A stretch of 64,000 nucleotides of DNA, taken from positions 37,867 to 101,866 of the forward strand of contig CDMY01000859.1 in NCBI GenBank assembly GCA_001179505.1. The letters are read 5' to 3'. This stretch comes from Vitrella brassicaformis (Eukaryota > Sar > Vitrellaceae). Below, in pieces: positions 23,821 through 36,463 of this stretch. The position numbers and the translations under genes were made by a program. Numbering within the stretch: position 1 is the stretch's first letter; every line of letters begins with the position of its first letter. Below the pieces are notes generated by a model, which was not told the DNA's origin, searched no databases, and saw nothing but the letters and a program-made list of their open reading frames with translations.

Positions 23821-26800
23821 TCAGAAATGGCTACCCTGCGGTGGTCTCTGTGCTGGTGGGCGGGCACCCTGGGGCTGCACAGGGGCAAACGCCACATGAT
23901 GCATTGCAGGCGGCCTTGCACCAGCACCATGACCCACTGGAGGCCCTGCCTGTAATGGGGAGGCGGGGAAGGGTGGGGACGCCACGGGTGGGGCGGAGGA
24001 GGCTGGTTGTCTCGTGGGGGTGGACTGCTGCGACCTGCTCGCTCGTATCCTGTCGCACACGCTGCGCACCCGCTCAACGACCTTCTCGCACTCCTCCTGC
24101 TCTCCCTCGTCAACCGTCTCCGGGTTTTGTGTGTCGAAGTTGGCAATGTCAGGCAACACCTGCACACAAGAACATCGATTGTGTCTCGATTGTCGTGTCT
24201 CCCTTGGGGCTACTTCTTTGAGCAGCTTGGCCCAAGTGAAGTCAAATCCCATGGCCCTCATGCCGCCCGGGGCGATGTATGTGGTGGCAGTCTGCTGGTT
24301 GAGGTCGTCTATCGTGTTGCACATGTCGTCAAAGTTCGCCTTGATCGGCCCCAGCATGTACTTGGGGATCAGCACCTTCCTGAGACACACAGAACAGGAA
24401 GGGCACGGATGTGGGCAATTGGGTAAGCTGTAGGTAGGGAGTGGGCGTCGCTTCTTGCCTGATGGTGGTCATGTATAGTTCCCAGAAGGCGACGATGTAC
24501 TCTGCGGCCTTCTCCTGTGACAGCATGTAGGTCTTGCAGGTGCGGTGGAACATTTTCTTGTCCTTCGTGTAAGGAACCTGACAGGCACCACAGCAGTGAG
24601 ATGTTTTATGAATGGCTGGCGGCTCCAATGACCCCCTACGCTTTTGGCGGTGGCTGCGATGAGGTTGGCCCACCCGTCTGTGGGCATCTCCAAAGCGGTT
24701 GGCCGCTCAAGGTGCAGCTCATTCACCCTGCAGCCATGGCAGACCTCATTTCCGTGTCTCGTGTGTCTCCATGTGTCCATGCATGTGTCCATGGATCGAT
24801 CTCACTTTGAGAGTATTTTGTGCCTCGTGACGGCGTTGGCCCCCTGCTGCTTGAGGTAGTGGTCCACTGACCGCACCCACTTCTGGTTGGTCCGCGTCAG
24901 ACGACCCTGAAGACCAACCACAACAGACATGACCAGCGAAGCGTCGGACCAGGCATGGATCCACCTGTGCGGCGTTCATGAAGTCGAGATAGCGCTTTGT
25001 CCATGCCTCGTTGGCGTCCTTCGATGACAACTACAACCACACCCAGAAGAGACACATTTGTTAGCTGACTATCTACGGCAGGCGCCAGTCCTCACCTTAA
25101 GAAACTCCTGCAGCTCTCGCATCCCCTCCCCTGGATTCTCCTCACGAATCTCCTTGACCCCACCTACAGATCCAGGACAGTCTTATAATTCAGGGCGGCT
25201 GTTTGTTCACACCTTCGAGTTTTAGGAGGTTGGTTGCTTCGTCCCTCGTGGGCAGTCCCATTGCCACCTCGTCGATCTTATGCCCGCAGTCCTCATAGTA
25301 CGCCGCGAAGACGCTTCTCAACTGATCCAGATTGACGCCCTCGGCACCTCCCGACGGACCATGTTCAAAGGAATCCAGCTCCTGCAGGAAGACAGGAACA
25401 AGCTTACTCAACACGTATCTATGACAGGATCCACGTGCATACTTGAATGAAGTTCTCGAGCTGCTCCTTGAGACTCCCCATGAACTTTACCACCGACCGG
25501 GGGAGCATCTTCACATAGGGCTGCAGCAGACAAGAAAGAGCGCTTGGAGGAAGGCGGAATCAGTGCGTCTCTGTGATGTCCTTCACCAGACCTGTTTCAA
25601 GACAGAGCTTGCGAGGGCATCGCTGATCTGGCCCATCAACCTACACCACCACCGACATGAGTGATCCGCGTAAGTATGTGTCTCCGGTGGCCCTACTGGC
25701 ATTCCTTCATGGCCTCGTTCCACTTCCTCGGTGTCATCATTTTAACGGCCCGAGTCCAGTGGATGCCATACAGAAACGCGCATATCTGACCTGTGCACAT
25801 GCACACGTGAGCAAATATGAAGAGCCAGCAGCTAAGTGTCTCTGTGCCTTCGTCTTACCGAACCACGGTTTCTTGGAATATTCCTTGAACAGGTTCTTCT
25901 GCACCTTTTGCCCGCAGTATTGGCCGTACACACCCTGCACACATGAATGAACCCAGTTCAGGAAAGAAGCATCAACTTATCGCTGCACTTGGCGTACCAG
26001 CAGCGAGATGGATGCAGCCGTCGGGATGACGTGGTCGGGGCCCACAATGATTTCCCTGAATGACCCAGAACGGCCAAGGTCCCTCTTCTTCCCAACGACC
26101 CGTATGTTGCTTTGCTCACTTGAAGAAATCGAACTGCTGCTCACGAACCCTGTTGCATCCCTGATCAGCCGCAACGGACAACAACGATCTCGATTCGCTG
26201 TCTCTCGAGTGCCGTGAGCTCACGTCTCTGAGGCCGTTAAGACAAAAGAAGTCGTTGAGCTGGTCAATCTTGTTGGCCACAATCCAGATGTCATTCGGCT
26301 GAAGAGTCCCATTGGCTGAGCAGAACAACATGCATCATTGCAGACGCTCTTTCTGCGACACTTGTCCCTCATGTTTACCCAGACAATCCTCTAAGACGGA
26401 GCGTAGAACACCAGCCGCCTTGTGACGACTCGCATCCACCTGAGTAGAGAGCTTCTAATGCAATTCGCCCTCTCTAGTCTTTGGCTCGCTGTGCTCACCA
26501 CGGCAAGGACGCCGTCGGCCCTCTTGAGGTGGTTGCGCATGAGGAGGTCCAGGTCATGACCCTGCCAGATGCTCAGGTCCGGCGACGGCAAGTCCACCAG
26601 CTTCAACGTGCCAACCTCGGCCAAATCATCTGTTCACACAAGAGCGAGGCGCCCACACATGGGCTCATGTATCCATTCATTTGTCGCCAGGCCAACCGTC
26701 GAGTGACGAGAGACACGGGAAGGCGGTGTCGACTCTGAGGGTGAGCGAGGGGTCAGTGAGCAGCCGAAGCTCCTTGGCGTCAAGCACCTCCAGCTGACGA

Positions 26801-28625
26801 CCCATGTACACCAAATGCTGCACAAATATACACAGACATATGACACAGCCCGGCGTTGCCCTTCCAGTGCATCGAGCACATTGGCGCGTTCAATCTCGCG
26901 TGTAATTTCCTCGAAGCCCTCGACTGTCTGTCCCCAGGGACCACTGCGCACACAAACACAGAAACGTCGGAAAATCATCAAGTCCTCTCAATCTGTGCCA
27001 AAGTCGGTCACCTCAACGATGCAATCAGCGCTTGGTCAGAGGTAGCTTCGCTGGCCAGTTTTACCCGCACCTTCTGTGCCCATCCTTGAAGCGCCTCAGC
27101 GAGTGTGTCCGGCATGATTAGCCGTGGAAGGGCGAGATGTGCTGTGTGCGTCCACTCGATTGTGAGGGCAGAAGGGGTGCTGGTTGGGAGGCAGGGGAAA
27201 CCCGCCAACGCTTGCGCAACGGTTGTCTTCCCTAGAGGCACAGAGAAGGATGTATGTGTCTCATATCTTGCCTTTTGTTCCCTCCTTTACCGGCCTGTGC
27301 AGGTCCAAGCACCAGCAGGACCGCTTCCAGGTCGTGAAGACGCCTTGCGAAGTCCATTATGCGACGTGCATGGGCAGTGGCGAGGTTCTCCTCCGCTCCA
27401 ACCTGTCGATAGATAGACCACAGACAGACAGAAGGCTACTTGAATGCTATCAGTGGTTCTTCGTGAAAGGTGTGCCGTCTGTCTGTCTGTGTGCGAATGC
27501 CTGTCTGCCTGTATCGGTTGGAGACACTCGGCTGCCACTTCAAGGGCCTCCAAAGCGGAGTTGAACAGGCGCAAAATGATCTCCTTCTGAGACAACGATG
27601 GCACGGCTGAATGAACAGCGCAAACATACAGACTCGTAATTGTGGGCCCAACTCTACGTCCCATATTTCATCTCCTTGTTACATGGCACCGGTGCCTGCT
27701 CCTCTCCTGCAAGGCTGTTTCGACGACTCACAGCAGCTTTGATCAGATCGATCTGCGCCTGGTTTTGCGCGATGTAATCACCGACCGTCGATGACACCTC
27801 GTCTGTAGTGAAAAGAATCCAAAGAGACATCAAGCGCGCAGGTGATCATTTCTGCATGGCTGCGCACCTTTGTCGGCGGGCTCGCTCTTGCGATCGGACA
27901 CTGCATCCTCCGGTGCCTCGCTCGCTATCTGAGGACCGCTGAGGATCTTCTTCGCAACCATATTGCCGCCGTCACTGCACGCTCGAAGTGTCGCTGAGCA
28001 ACAGAGCAAGAGGCAACATAATGTGAAAGGGCGTGACCATATTCACTGCTGCTGACCTTTCGCTGCAGCCGAGAAGTCGCCGCTTCTTTCTTGCAATTTA
28101 CTGACCAAGTCGGACTTCATCGCTTCCGCCGGCAACAGCTGGTCCGGGTCGACACCCCTCTCCAGCAGCTGGACCAGCACATCTTGAGGGCCGCACCCTG
28201 ACGCATGGCCACTCGGGCTCACTTTCCACAGCGTCAGCAGAGACTTGTCTTCCAGCGCTTTGAACGACTCCACCCAGGGGGCTGATACACAGAGAGATGA
28301 ACACACATGAGAATGTAGTTGACCTTCCTTCAGGTTTGTGCGAGTCTCGGCTTGCTTGACGACAGCAACACGGCGACGCAGTTGAGGATCTGTTTTGAGA
28401 ATTTGGGCTCCTGCTTGAACAGAGTGAGCAGGAACTTCCAGACCAGCTGCCGCGTGGAGTACTCGATGTTGTCGATGAGTTCCACCTGCTTCTTGACATC
28501 GTTGATTCCCCTCTTCAGGTTGGTGAAGACGGTGCCGCAGTCCTCCATGAACCGCTGCTTCTTGTCGCCCATGATCTTCTCCACGCTTGGCAGCGCGTCA
28601 CGCAGCCGCTTCGACCTGTCTGCCA
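23821..28625 (-). CDS. Dynamin-like large GTPase
   Basis: A many-exon gene from the ATG at 28625 (MADRSKRLRDALPSVEKIMG) to the TGA at 23821. GTPase motifs are visible: a G1 P-loop GPAQAGKTTVAQAL, formed across an intron at about 27230-27290; a G3-like strand TLKLVDLPSPDLSIWQG, where DLPS replaces the usual DLPG; and a G4 motif WIVANKIDQLNDFF. Before the GTPase domain is a roughly 300-residue helical region with KQVELIDNIEYSTRQLVWK. After it come long helices (LVPVFLQELDSFEHGPSGG, FWELYMTTIRQ, MLGPIKANFDDMCNTID) and a Pro/Gln-rich tail. The order fits the dynamin superfamily (membrane remodelling), but the subfamily is unclear. Not every exon boundary was resolved, in particular exon 1 to 2 near 28310-28350. 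Confidence 0.75.
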
Positions 28626-28754
28626 TCTTGCTGACCGATGAACAAGGACGGGGCGAGGAGGGCTTTTCTGCTGACGTCTGCTGATGCCTCAAGGACGGCC
28701 TCCACGACAGAAAGCGCAAGGGCAACCGTCAGATGAACAAGCAGCCCCACAAGA

Positions 28755-30044
28755 GTGACCAACCACCGTTTTCACCGCTCAGCACCCGATTTCGCCACCT
28801 CAGTCGTGCTTGTAGGTCTCCACAAAAGACGTAGATGGCTCAGACGGGCGAGGGCCTTGGGAAATGAGATTCGACAGGGAAAGCTCGCCAGCGAGCTAAT
28901 CGGCGTCGAGAATCTCTCGGAGAAAAGATCAGTGATGATCAGCGAGGAGTCGTTCTGGACCGAGGAGAAGGACGCGCCCCTCCTGAACCGCAATGCCGAC
29001 CACCTCACCCACGCATCTGCCGAGAAGGCAATGCAGCGCGCCAAGGGATGGGTGGATCTGGTGGAGGAGGGCAGCAGCACCGAGGTCGACATGAGTGCCA
29101 CATGCACTGACGAGGCCTCCCTCCGCATCTTTAAACTCGACGCTGAGAGGACGTTCAAGTCGCCCGCGCGTCGAGAGGCGATGGTGGATGTGCTCAAGAT
29201 CCTTCACTCGTCGGTGCAGGACTACCACCAAGGGCTCGGCTACATCGTGTCATTCCTCCTGCTGCTGCTGCCCAAGGAGGAGACCGTGCGGCTGTGCCTC
29301 AACCTGCACCGGAAGGACAAGTACGTGCCGGGCTACTGGAAGGCCGCCCCGCCCGCATTCGTCCGCGACGCCAAGGTGTACCAGAAGATCACCGCCCACT
29401 ACTTTCCCCAAGTGGCCGAGCACACCACCAAGCTGTGCGTGGTGCCCGAGGCCTACGCGCAGAAGTGGCTGGTGGGCCTGTGCATCCACGTGCTGCCCTT
29501 CCGCGCCCTGTGCGACTTCCTCGAGGCCTTCTTCAACAAGGGCGTGGAGTTCCTCTTCCAGTTCACCCAGGGGCTGATCAAGACGATAGAGGGTGACCTG
29601 CTGGCGGAGAAGGACGTGTCCAAGGTGCTGGCCATGCTGCGGCTCGACGCGTCCATCTATGCCGACGACAAGACAGCCGCGGGAGAGGACAAGACACCGG
29701 GCTCCTTCTTCGGCCAGATAGTGCAGGAGGCCATCAATTTCGACCTCAGGTGAGCCAACACAGAGAGAGAGGAGCATTCATGGGTGGAAATGTGTTGGCT
29801 TGTGTGTCGTGTGTGCAGCGAGGTGTCGATCGATGCGTTGCGCGCCGAGGCGATGGAGGAGATGAAGATCGAGGAAGAGAGGCGCAAGAAACGAGACGCA
29901 GAGGTGCGCACCAACGAAGAGCGATGCCCAGGCAGTGACGATGGGATGATTGCGGGGCTGCTGTGTTGTGTTGTGTTGTGTTGTGTTCAGTTGGACGAAG
30001 AGGATGACGAGATCACATTCAGCGACGAAGAGGACGACGGCTAG
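28755..30044 (+). CDS. TBC-domain Rab GTPase-activating protein
   Basis: Exons 28755(?)-29749, 29819-29903 and 29991-30044 join in phase. The first in-frame ATG is at 28935 (MISEESFWTEEKD). The frame is open and coding-like back to about 28755, so an upstream exon with the true start is likely. TBC-type landmarks are KLDAERTFKSPARREAMVDV (the R-T-F / DVxRTF position), QDYHQGLGYIVSFLLLLLP (YxQGxxxIxxxLL), AYAQKWLVGLCIHVLPF and LEAFFNKGVEFLFQFTQGLI. The arginine-finger (IxxDxxR) position appears as LDAERTF, and the glutamine finger as YHQG. A charged helical tail ends in an acidic run DEEDDEITFSDEEDDG. It is divergently arranged with the large GTPase gene, separated by only about 110-310 bases. 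Confidence 0.85.
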
Positions 30045-30139
30045 CGCTGACGGCTTGTCATGCTGCTTGGACGTGGGGGATGGAGCCCATTCCTCACGGC
30101 CATGTTGGCCGCAAAGCTGACGGACTTGTGTGTGCGCGC

Positions 30140-30300
30140 ATCATTTGTACAGACAAACTACTGACTAGGCTTTGTGCGTGTCTGAGCAAAAGCATCAGTG
30201 ATCTTGATCGAGTAGACTTGATCGAGTTCAATAAGTCGATATACCAGCTGTGTTCGTCCATCGATTCGTCCATACCATCCACACACCCGTGCATGTCACC
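30140..30300. repeat. Dispersed repeat, copy 1
   Basis: Shares with 31405-31570 the strings CTTGATCGAGTTCAATAAGT and ATCGATTCGTCCATACCATC, in the same order and orientation, with small indels between them. No coding potential seen. Confidence 0.8.
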
Positions 30301-31404
30301 GGCCAGCCCACACACTTCAAGTAGATGGGCGTGTGTAGAACTAGTGGCCATGGCTCGTACCCACCACAGCAGAGCCATTCATTCAATGGTCCAGGGAGGA
30401 GTGCTTCGGCTGGTCCACAGCCCGACACGATAGAGGAGGACGGTCCTCCTTGCGGAGCTGATGATGCTCAGTCAGCTCAGGCGATGCGATGCCGCCCACC
30501 AGTTGGCGGCCACCTGTGTTGCCGTCCGAGGACAGCCAGCAGACGGACAGACAGACAGGATGGATGCCGTCCTTCATTAATGCATTCACTTCAAGCTGCC
30601 ATCTGGTGAGTGAGCCACACATACATAGGAAGAGGGGATGGCTAAAGGCAGATAGGATGGTGGGTGATGTGTGTGCTGGCTTGTTTGTCGTTGTGTGCAG
30701 CGCAGCGACGTGAACATCGATCTATCTATCGACATGAGGAACGAACAACGCGAGCAGCCAGAGAGAGGTGCGTCCAGAGCTACGGGGCTGGTTGGATTGG
30801 GTGCGTGCAGGGAGCGAATCTTGTTGTGTTGTGGTGTGTGGTGTGGTGTGTTGTGGTGTGTTGTGGTGTGTTGGTGTGGAATTCAGATGCCACTCACTAT
30901 TCGGCCAGCGAAAGGCAGACGGCGCCAGCGGGCGGGGAGGGATTGCCTGTATGTGTGTGAGCGTCTGAGTGTGTGTGAGCGGTTACGATGGATTGATGGG
31001 TGGATGGTGTGCTGCGACTTGGCAGGCAGGCCGGCATGGATGCTTTGCGAGTGTGTCGATAGATAGATAGTGTGACCTTTGATCCATCCAAGGTCACATC
31101 CATCTATCCGAGTCAATGGTCCGTCCATCCATCTATCAACACGCATGCAGCCATCCCATCCCATCCACAAATCACGTACGTGTCAGCTAGACATCCAGCC
31201 AGCCAGACAGACAGACAGACAGAGACAGGCAAGAGAGATGGCCACGCCATTCATTCAACTCGAGGGCATCAGCCGGTCGTCTAAGCGTGAGCAAGTTGAA
31301 AGAGCAAGGGGCAGGGAAGTGTCGTAGGTAGATGTGTGTGTATGGTCGTACGCCGCCGGACGGTTTAGCTTTAACCACACACACACACACACACACAGAG
31401 CACG

Positions 31405-31570
31405 CATCATGTGTGCAGAAAAACTACTGAGTAGGCTCTGTGCGTGTGAGTAGAAGCTTCAGTGGTCTGACGTGAATGCCATGCCGGTGGACTTGATCGA
31501 GTTCAATAAGTCGATATACCAGCCGTGTTCGTTCATCGATTCGTCCATACCATCCACACACCCGTCCGTA
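31405..31570. repeat. Dispersed repeat, copy 2
   Basis: Second copy of the 30140-30300 segment, about 1.27 kb downstream. It differs by point changes and a short insertion near 31470. Confidence 0.8.
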
Positions 31571-33239
31571 CGCACCTGCCAAAGTACACACCTTCAAGTA
31601 CATGGGCGTGTGGAGGCGGTGGTGCGGGGATGCTGACTAGGCTATGTGCGTTGATTCAGTCAGGTCAGATCACAGTCCGAGAGAGTTTGCCGCTAATCAA
31701 CACAGACACACATACGGGCTTTCCGCCCCTCCATCTATCTCATCCACCCGCCCGTATGTGTGTTGCGGGGCAGCAGAGCCATTCATTCATCGAGAGAACC
31801 AAGTGTTTGCACTGATCACACATGCAAAGTCATCTATCTCGCATCGATGAACGCACCTCGCCAAGTCCCTTTCCCTCGTCAAGTTACTAAGCCATGGGTA
31901 GCCCCACGCAGGCCTCCTCGTGTGTCTGTGTGTGTGCCTGTGCTACCTCTCTTGCGCACTTACCTGAGTGCTTTGCCGCCACGCCAGCCGACCTGCAGAG
32001 AAACACAATGACACAAGCCGACACACCAGAACATGCCAGCAGCACGAGAAGTTGAGCACGAGTCACACACACACACACACACAGCTGATCATGGGGTGAT
32101 GGGGTGAGTACAGCTGATATATGCTGGGGCCAGCAAAATCTGTCTGCGGAGAGGGCTCCTGTCTGTCTGCGGCAAAGTGAGTCAGTCAGCTCTGGCGGAG
32201 GAACTGATTGCACTCCCGCAAAGGGCAAAAGACCTGCGTTGTTGCAACGCGCCTGGTGTGTGGAGCGAGTGTGACGCCCGCGTGGATGGCTGGCTGCCTG
32301 GGAGGTAGTAAATGATCCTTACACACACACAAACACATGCGGACACACACGCACATTGACGTACGTACCATCACGAGAAAGTCAGTGAGTGAGTCATGGA
32401 CATATATAATGGCTGAGTGAGTGAGTGAGTGCATTGCATGCATCGCTGTACACACCCAAGTGAGTCACACACGGAGGTATGGTGGCGGCCACATGCACCG
32501 ATCCCATCAATGGACACGCACGCACACACGCAAGTATGCACACACACAAGCCAGCACACACCACGCAGCCAGCAACCATGTGTGTCTAGGCCGGGGGGTG
32601 GAAACACTGCACTGCGCAAGTCAGTCTGCCCGTGGCAGCGACATCGGCTCGCTTTGCGAGCGTCAGTCGCGGGCAGGGAATGCACCACACTTATAAATAC
32701 ACAGCAACGGAGGCAGCCAATCACATCCATGGAAAAGAGCCGCTCTCTCTCTCAGCGACACACGGACCCCACATACGAACAGCCAGACGACTAGAGGCGA
32801 AGGCATCCATCCCAGCATCCATCCATCCATCCATGTATAGTGCCATGTCTGTATCCCCTGGTGCACTGGGTGGGTGGGTGCTGTCCCGATCGCCCGTTTG
32901 TGTGTCAGCCGGCAGTCCGCCCGTGTCGTATGTCGTCAACCTGACCACACACAAAGGGGCAAGAGAGAACAATATGTGTGTGAGGGTATTCGTCCCACAT
33001 GAGCGTGTGTGTGCAAGCACACCTGATGTGCCTTTGTTGGGTATCGAGAGGCCTCTGATCAACAGGCCTCCCGACAACAGAATTTATCGAGAAGAACGTC
33101 TGAAAGCGGGACCAGAAGACATGGTCTGATCTGATCTGATCTGTGTGAGTGGGTGTGGGTGTGTGTGCCAGCTCGGCTGCTCACCAGTTTGTGTGGTCCG
33201 GTGGGTCGGGGGATTATAGGTAGGGAAGGTAGTGTGGTG

Positions 33240-34820
33240 GTGATGGCTTGACTACGGCTTCGTTACGCAGCTGCACACCAGCACCCACACACACATCCAT
33301 GGGATGCACTGCAATGTGTGTGTGTGTGTGTGTGTGCTCCCAGTACCCTCGTGTGCTCGCACCGTACCTCTATCGAATCGCATGCCGTGGCGATGTTTCG
33401 GGTCAACGTCTTTCGGTCGACAAACAGGACGCGTCCCTGGAGGGCACCCAAACAGATCAGGCAGGCCTGCAGACAATGCCTGGTGTGGGTGTGTTGTTGG
33501 CAAATTGCTGGCTGCTCACCGATGGATGGGCACGCTGAGGTCGAGGGAGGCGTGGCGTGTTTAGGGACGGCCGTGTGTGGGGATGAGACAGTGTGTCTGT
33601 CTCTGTGGCCCCCCTCGTCAAGGTGTTCAAGACCACTCACTCACTGAGGAGTGCGCGGCTTACTAACCTGCAGACACACAGCACATCGGTGGTTGGGTGT
33701 CTGTTCGTCTGTGTGTCTGTTCGTCTTTGCCATCCGGACATACCGAGACGAGGAGGGCCCTCGAGTCAGCCAACAAAGTCGTCCATTAGTTGACGTGACG
33801 GAAACGGCCGATATAATCTAATCGCCTACACGTGGAGACATGGGTCGATGGACACATGAGCGGGCTGTCTCCTGTGTGTTTGTGTGTGTGTGTGTGTATG
33901 TGACCGCCCGACTGCTGGCTGCTCACCAGTGGTGGAGTGACGTCCGCACAAGAATGCGTCGCTCGATGGATGAATGGCTTCTTCGCTACCCATGAGAGAC
34001 ACGCAAGATGGCTTCACCCACTATGGCTTCGTTGCGCTGCACGCCACCACAAACACCCACAGATGCGACAATGTATTGGTTTCTGTCGTCTGTTCTGTGC
34101 TCCATCGGACTCACCATGCGTTGATATCTGGGCATATGGATGTATATACTTGGCGGATATGAGGGCGTCGAGGAGACGTGGGGCGTGTTTAGGGACGGCC
34201 GTGTGTGTCACCGTGTGTGTGGAAGACAGGCAGACACACTGTCTGTCTCTGTGGGCCCCCTCGTCAAGGTGTTCAAGACCACTCCACTCACTGGGGAGTG
34301 GGCGGCTTACTAACCTGCACACAAAGGAGACAGAAAGGTCGACCGATGTCTCCCTCTGTCTGTCTGTCTGTCTGTCTGTGATGAGCGGCATATTGGTGTA
34401 TGCGTAGGTACTTACCCAGACGAGAAGGGCCCTGAGGGAGCGGCCTGGGGTGGCGGGAGAAGGACACAGCGATGGCGAAGAACAGCTGCCGTCCGGCCAA
34501 ATAAAGGCGAGCGTCCCGAAGGAATGACTTGCCATAGCCGAGCGGCAGCCGATTTACGCCCCTCCGCGAAGGTAGCCGCTCTCTTGTAGATGGCCAGAAG
34601 GAGGGCAAAGCAGCGGCGGCCTTCAAGAATGCCTGAAAGCCAACAGGCACATTTGTGTCTGGTATGGTCTGGTGTGGTTGGGTGGGGGGGTGGTTGATTG
34701 CTCACCGACAACTGCAGCTGGCAGGGCGTGGCGTTATCCGTGTGTTTGTCGTTTGTTTCATGGCTTCGTTGCGCATGTGTCGTGACACCTGCACACACCC
34801 ACACACACACATTGCACATT
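33240..34820. repeat. Degenerate tandem repeat units of about 0.75 kb
   Basis: Marker strings recur at about 33.26, 34.02 and 34.75 kb (CTTCGTTACGCAG-like followed by a CACCCACA run). The string GTGTTTAGGGACGGCCGTGT recurs near 33557 and 34186, together with CTCGTCAAGGTGTTCAAGAC and a GGCTTACTAACCTGCA block. This shows two to three diverged copies of one unit. Confidence 0.7.
33368..33466 (-). CDS. Isolated exon-like segment in the repeat region
   Basis: A 99-base open segment in phase 0 at both ends, bounded by TGTCTGCAG upstream and GTACGG downstream, encoding ACLICLGALQGRVLFVDRKT and 13 more residues. Neighbouring minus-strand segments RALLVW (near 34420) and VSKPPTPQ (near 34290), and their diverged copies near 33750 and 33650, also sit between splice-like sites. 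They may be remnants of a gene with duplicated exons. I could not link them into a complete reading frame. Confidence 0.3.
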
Positions 34821-36422
34821 GCGTGTGTTGACTCCCAGCATCCCTACCTCTGTCGTAGAATCTGTTGTATAAAGCCGTCGCGCCAATGGAACTTCGGCCG
34901 GTATACGCCACTGCAGAGAAGACAAACAGAAGGAGGTGAGATTGATGGCGTCCTGTCGGCTGTTCTGTGTTGTGTCGGACTCACCGTTGGTAGATAGAGG
35001 ACGGTCGTGAGCTCGCCCTCGAGGATGGGCATGTGTGTGTGGGTGGGCGAGAGAGACGATCGTCTGAGCCATCCGTTCTCGATGGACGGGATACGGCCAA
35101 AACGGCCTTCCCCCGCCCATCGTGGGCTGGCTCGGACGGCGGACTGACATGGCCCACCTGCCAAGGCACACACACGAGACACACGTGAGCCCACCGATGG
35201 GCACTGCCTGGCTGAGTCCAGTGCCCGCTCACGTACCCTCTTCAGGTCGCCTCGCCCGTATCATCCCGCCTCGGCTCGGTAATTGGGTACACATGTTGTT
35301 GTCGGGCCCCTCGACAGCGATGGAATGCGCCGCGCCTCTTCGGCTCGGGGAGGGCGCTTGCCGAGTCGAAACCGTCGGCTGCTCCGGCGCCGCGCTCGTG
35401 GCAGCATCCACAGTGTCCAGCCCGTCTCCCAGCCAGCAGCCGTCAGATGCACGGAGGCAGCCAAAGGGGGCGTCGCCAGTCAGAGGTGGGCGGCTTTGGT
35501 GAGGTGAAATGAGACAGAAAGCACCTGAAGGACACGACAAGTGGATCCATAACACACACATCGACTGGTCGGTGGCGGGCGCACCTCTTGCTCTTGTGCG
35601 TGTGGGGGGGCTGGTGGGGGGCGGGCGGGGCGGATAGCAGGAATAGCTAGGAATGTGTGTGGAGGGGCATCTGGGTGAGTGCATCGAGGGCAACAGAGAG
35701 ACACACGAGCCATGCACGAGTGTGGGTGGGGTGGGGGGAGGGGTACCCATTCACTCACCGCTGTGGTATAGCGGGATATATACATACATGGGGGTCGGGC
35801 GGGGCTTCGCTAAGTCAATACATAAGTGTCATCTGAAGTGAGGAAACATTGACTTGACGTTGATGGGCTCTTCCGTGTGTATATGTGTGTGTGTGTCGAT
35901 TGCCTGACTGAGAGCTCACCTTTGATGGACAAGTAGCAGACTGCACACACCGACAGACAGACAGACAGACAGACAGAAAGAACGTGTCAACAGTGGCGCT
36001 GCACTGCAAGCTCTCTGCCTGCCTGCCTGCCTGCCTGCCTCAACTAACTTACCTTTGGTATCTGTCAAGGTCGTTGAGTTGTTGACCGGGGTAGACAGGG
36101 GTCGGTCGGGCGGGGCGGGGCGGGGCGGTCATTTGGGGGTGACTACAGTGTGTGTACTTTGTGGCGGCTTCGTTGACAATGAACTACTATGTGTAGTCAG
36201 CCTAAAAAAGAAACGAAGGCACGAACAGCAGCAAGACTCAGGTGATTGGTAAGTAGACTAACGACTTGTTGGGCTGGCTGACATCTCATTCTCTCACCCT
36301 GGGTGAGTCGAGTAGGGCGGGGGTCCGCGGCTCAGCACACGCGGGCCAGATCAGTGCAACGGTACTGTATATATGGTGGTGGCTTCCTCCTGGCACACAC
36401 ACACACACACAGACACACACAG

Positions 36423-36463
<41 letters not shown>

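Noticed and set aside
30325-31327. Plus-strand open frames near the GTGTG-rich repeats
   Set aside because: Cys/Val/Trp-rich translations of GT repeats; they overlap the dispersed repeat copies and lack splice-consistent borders.
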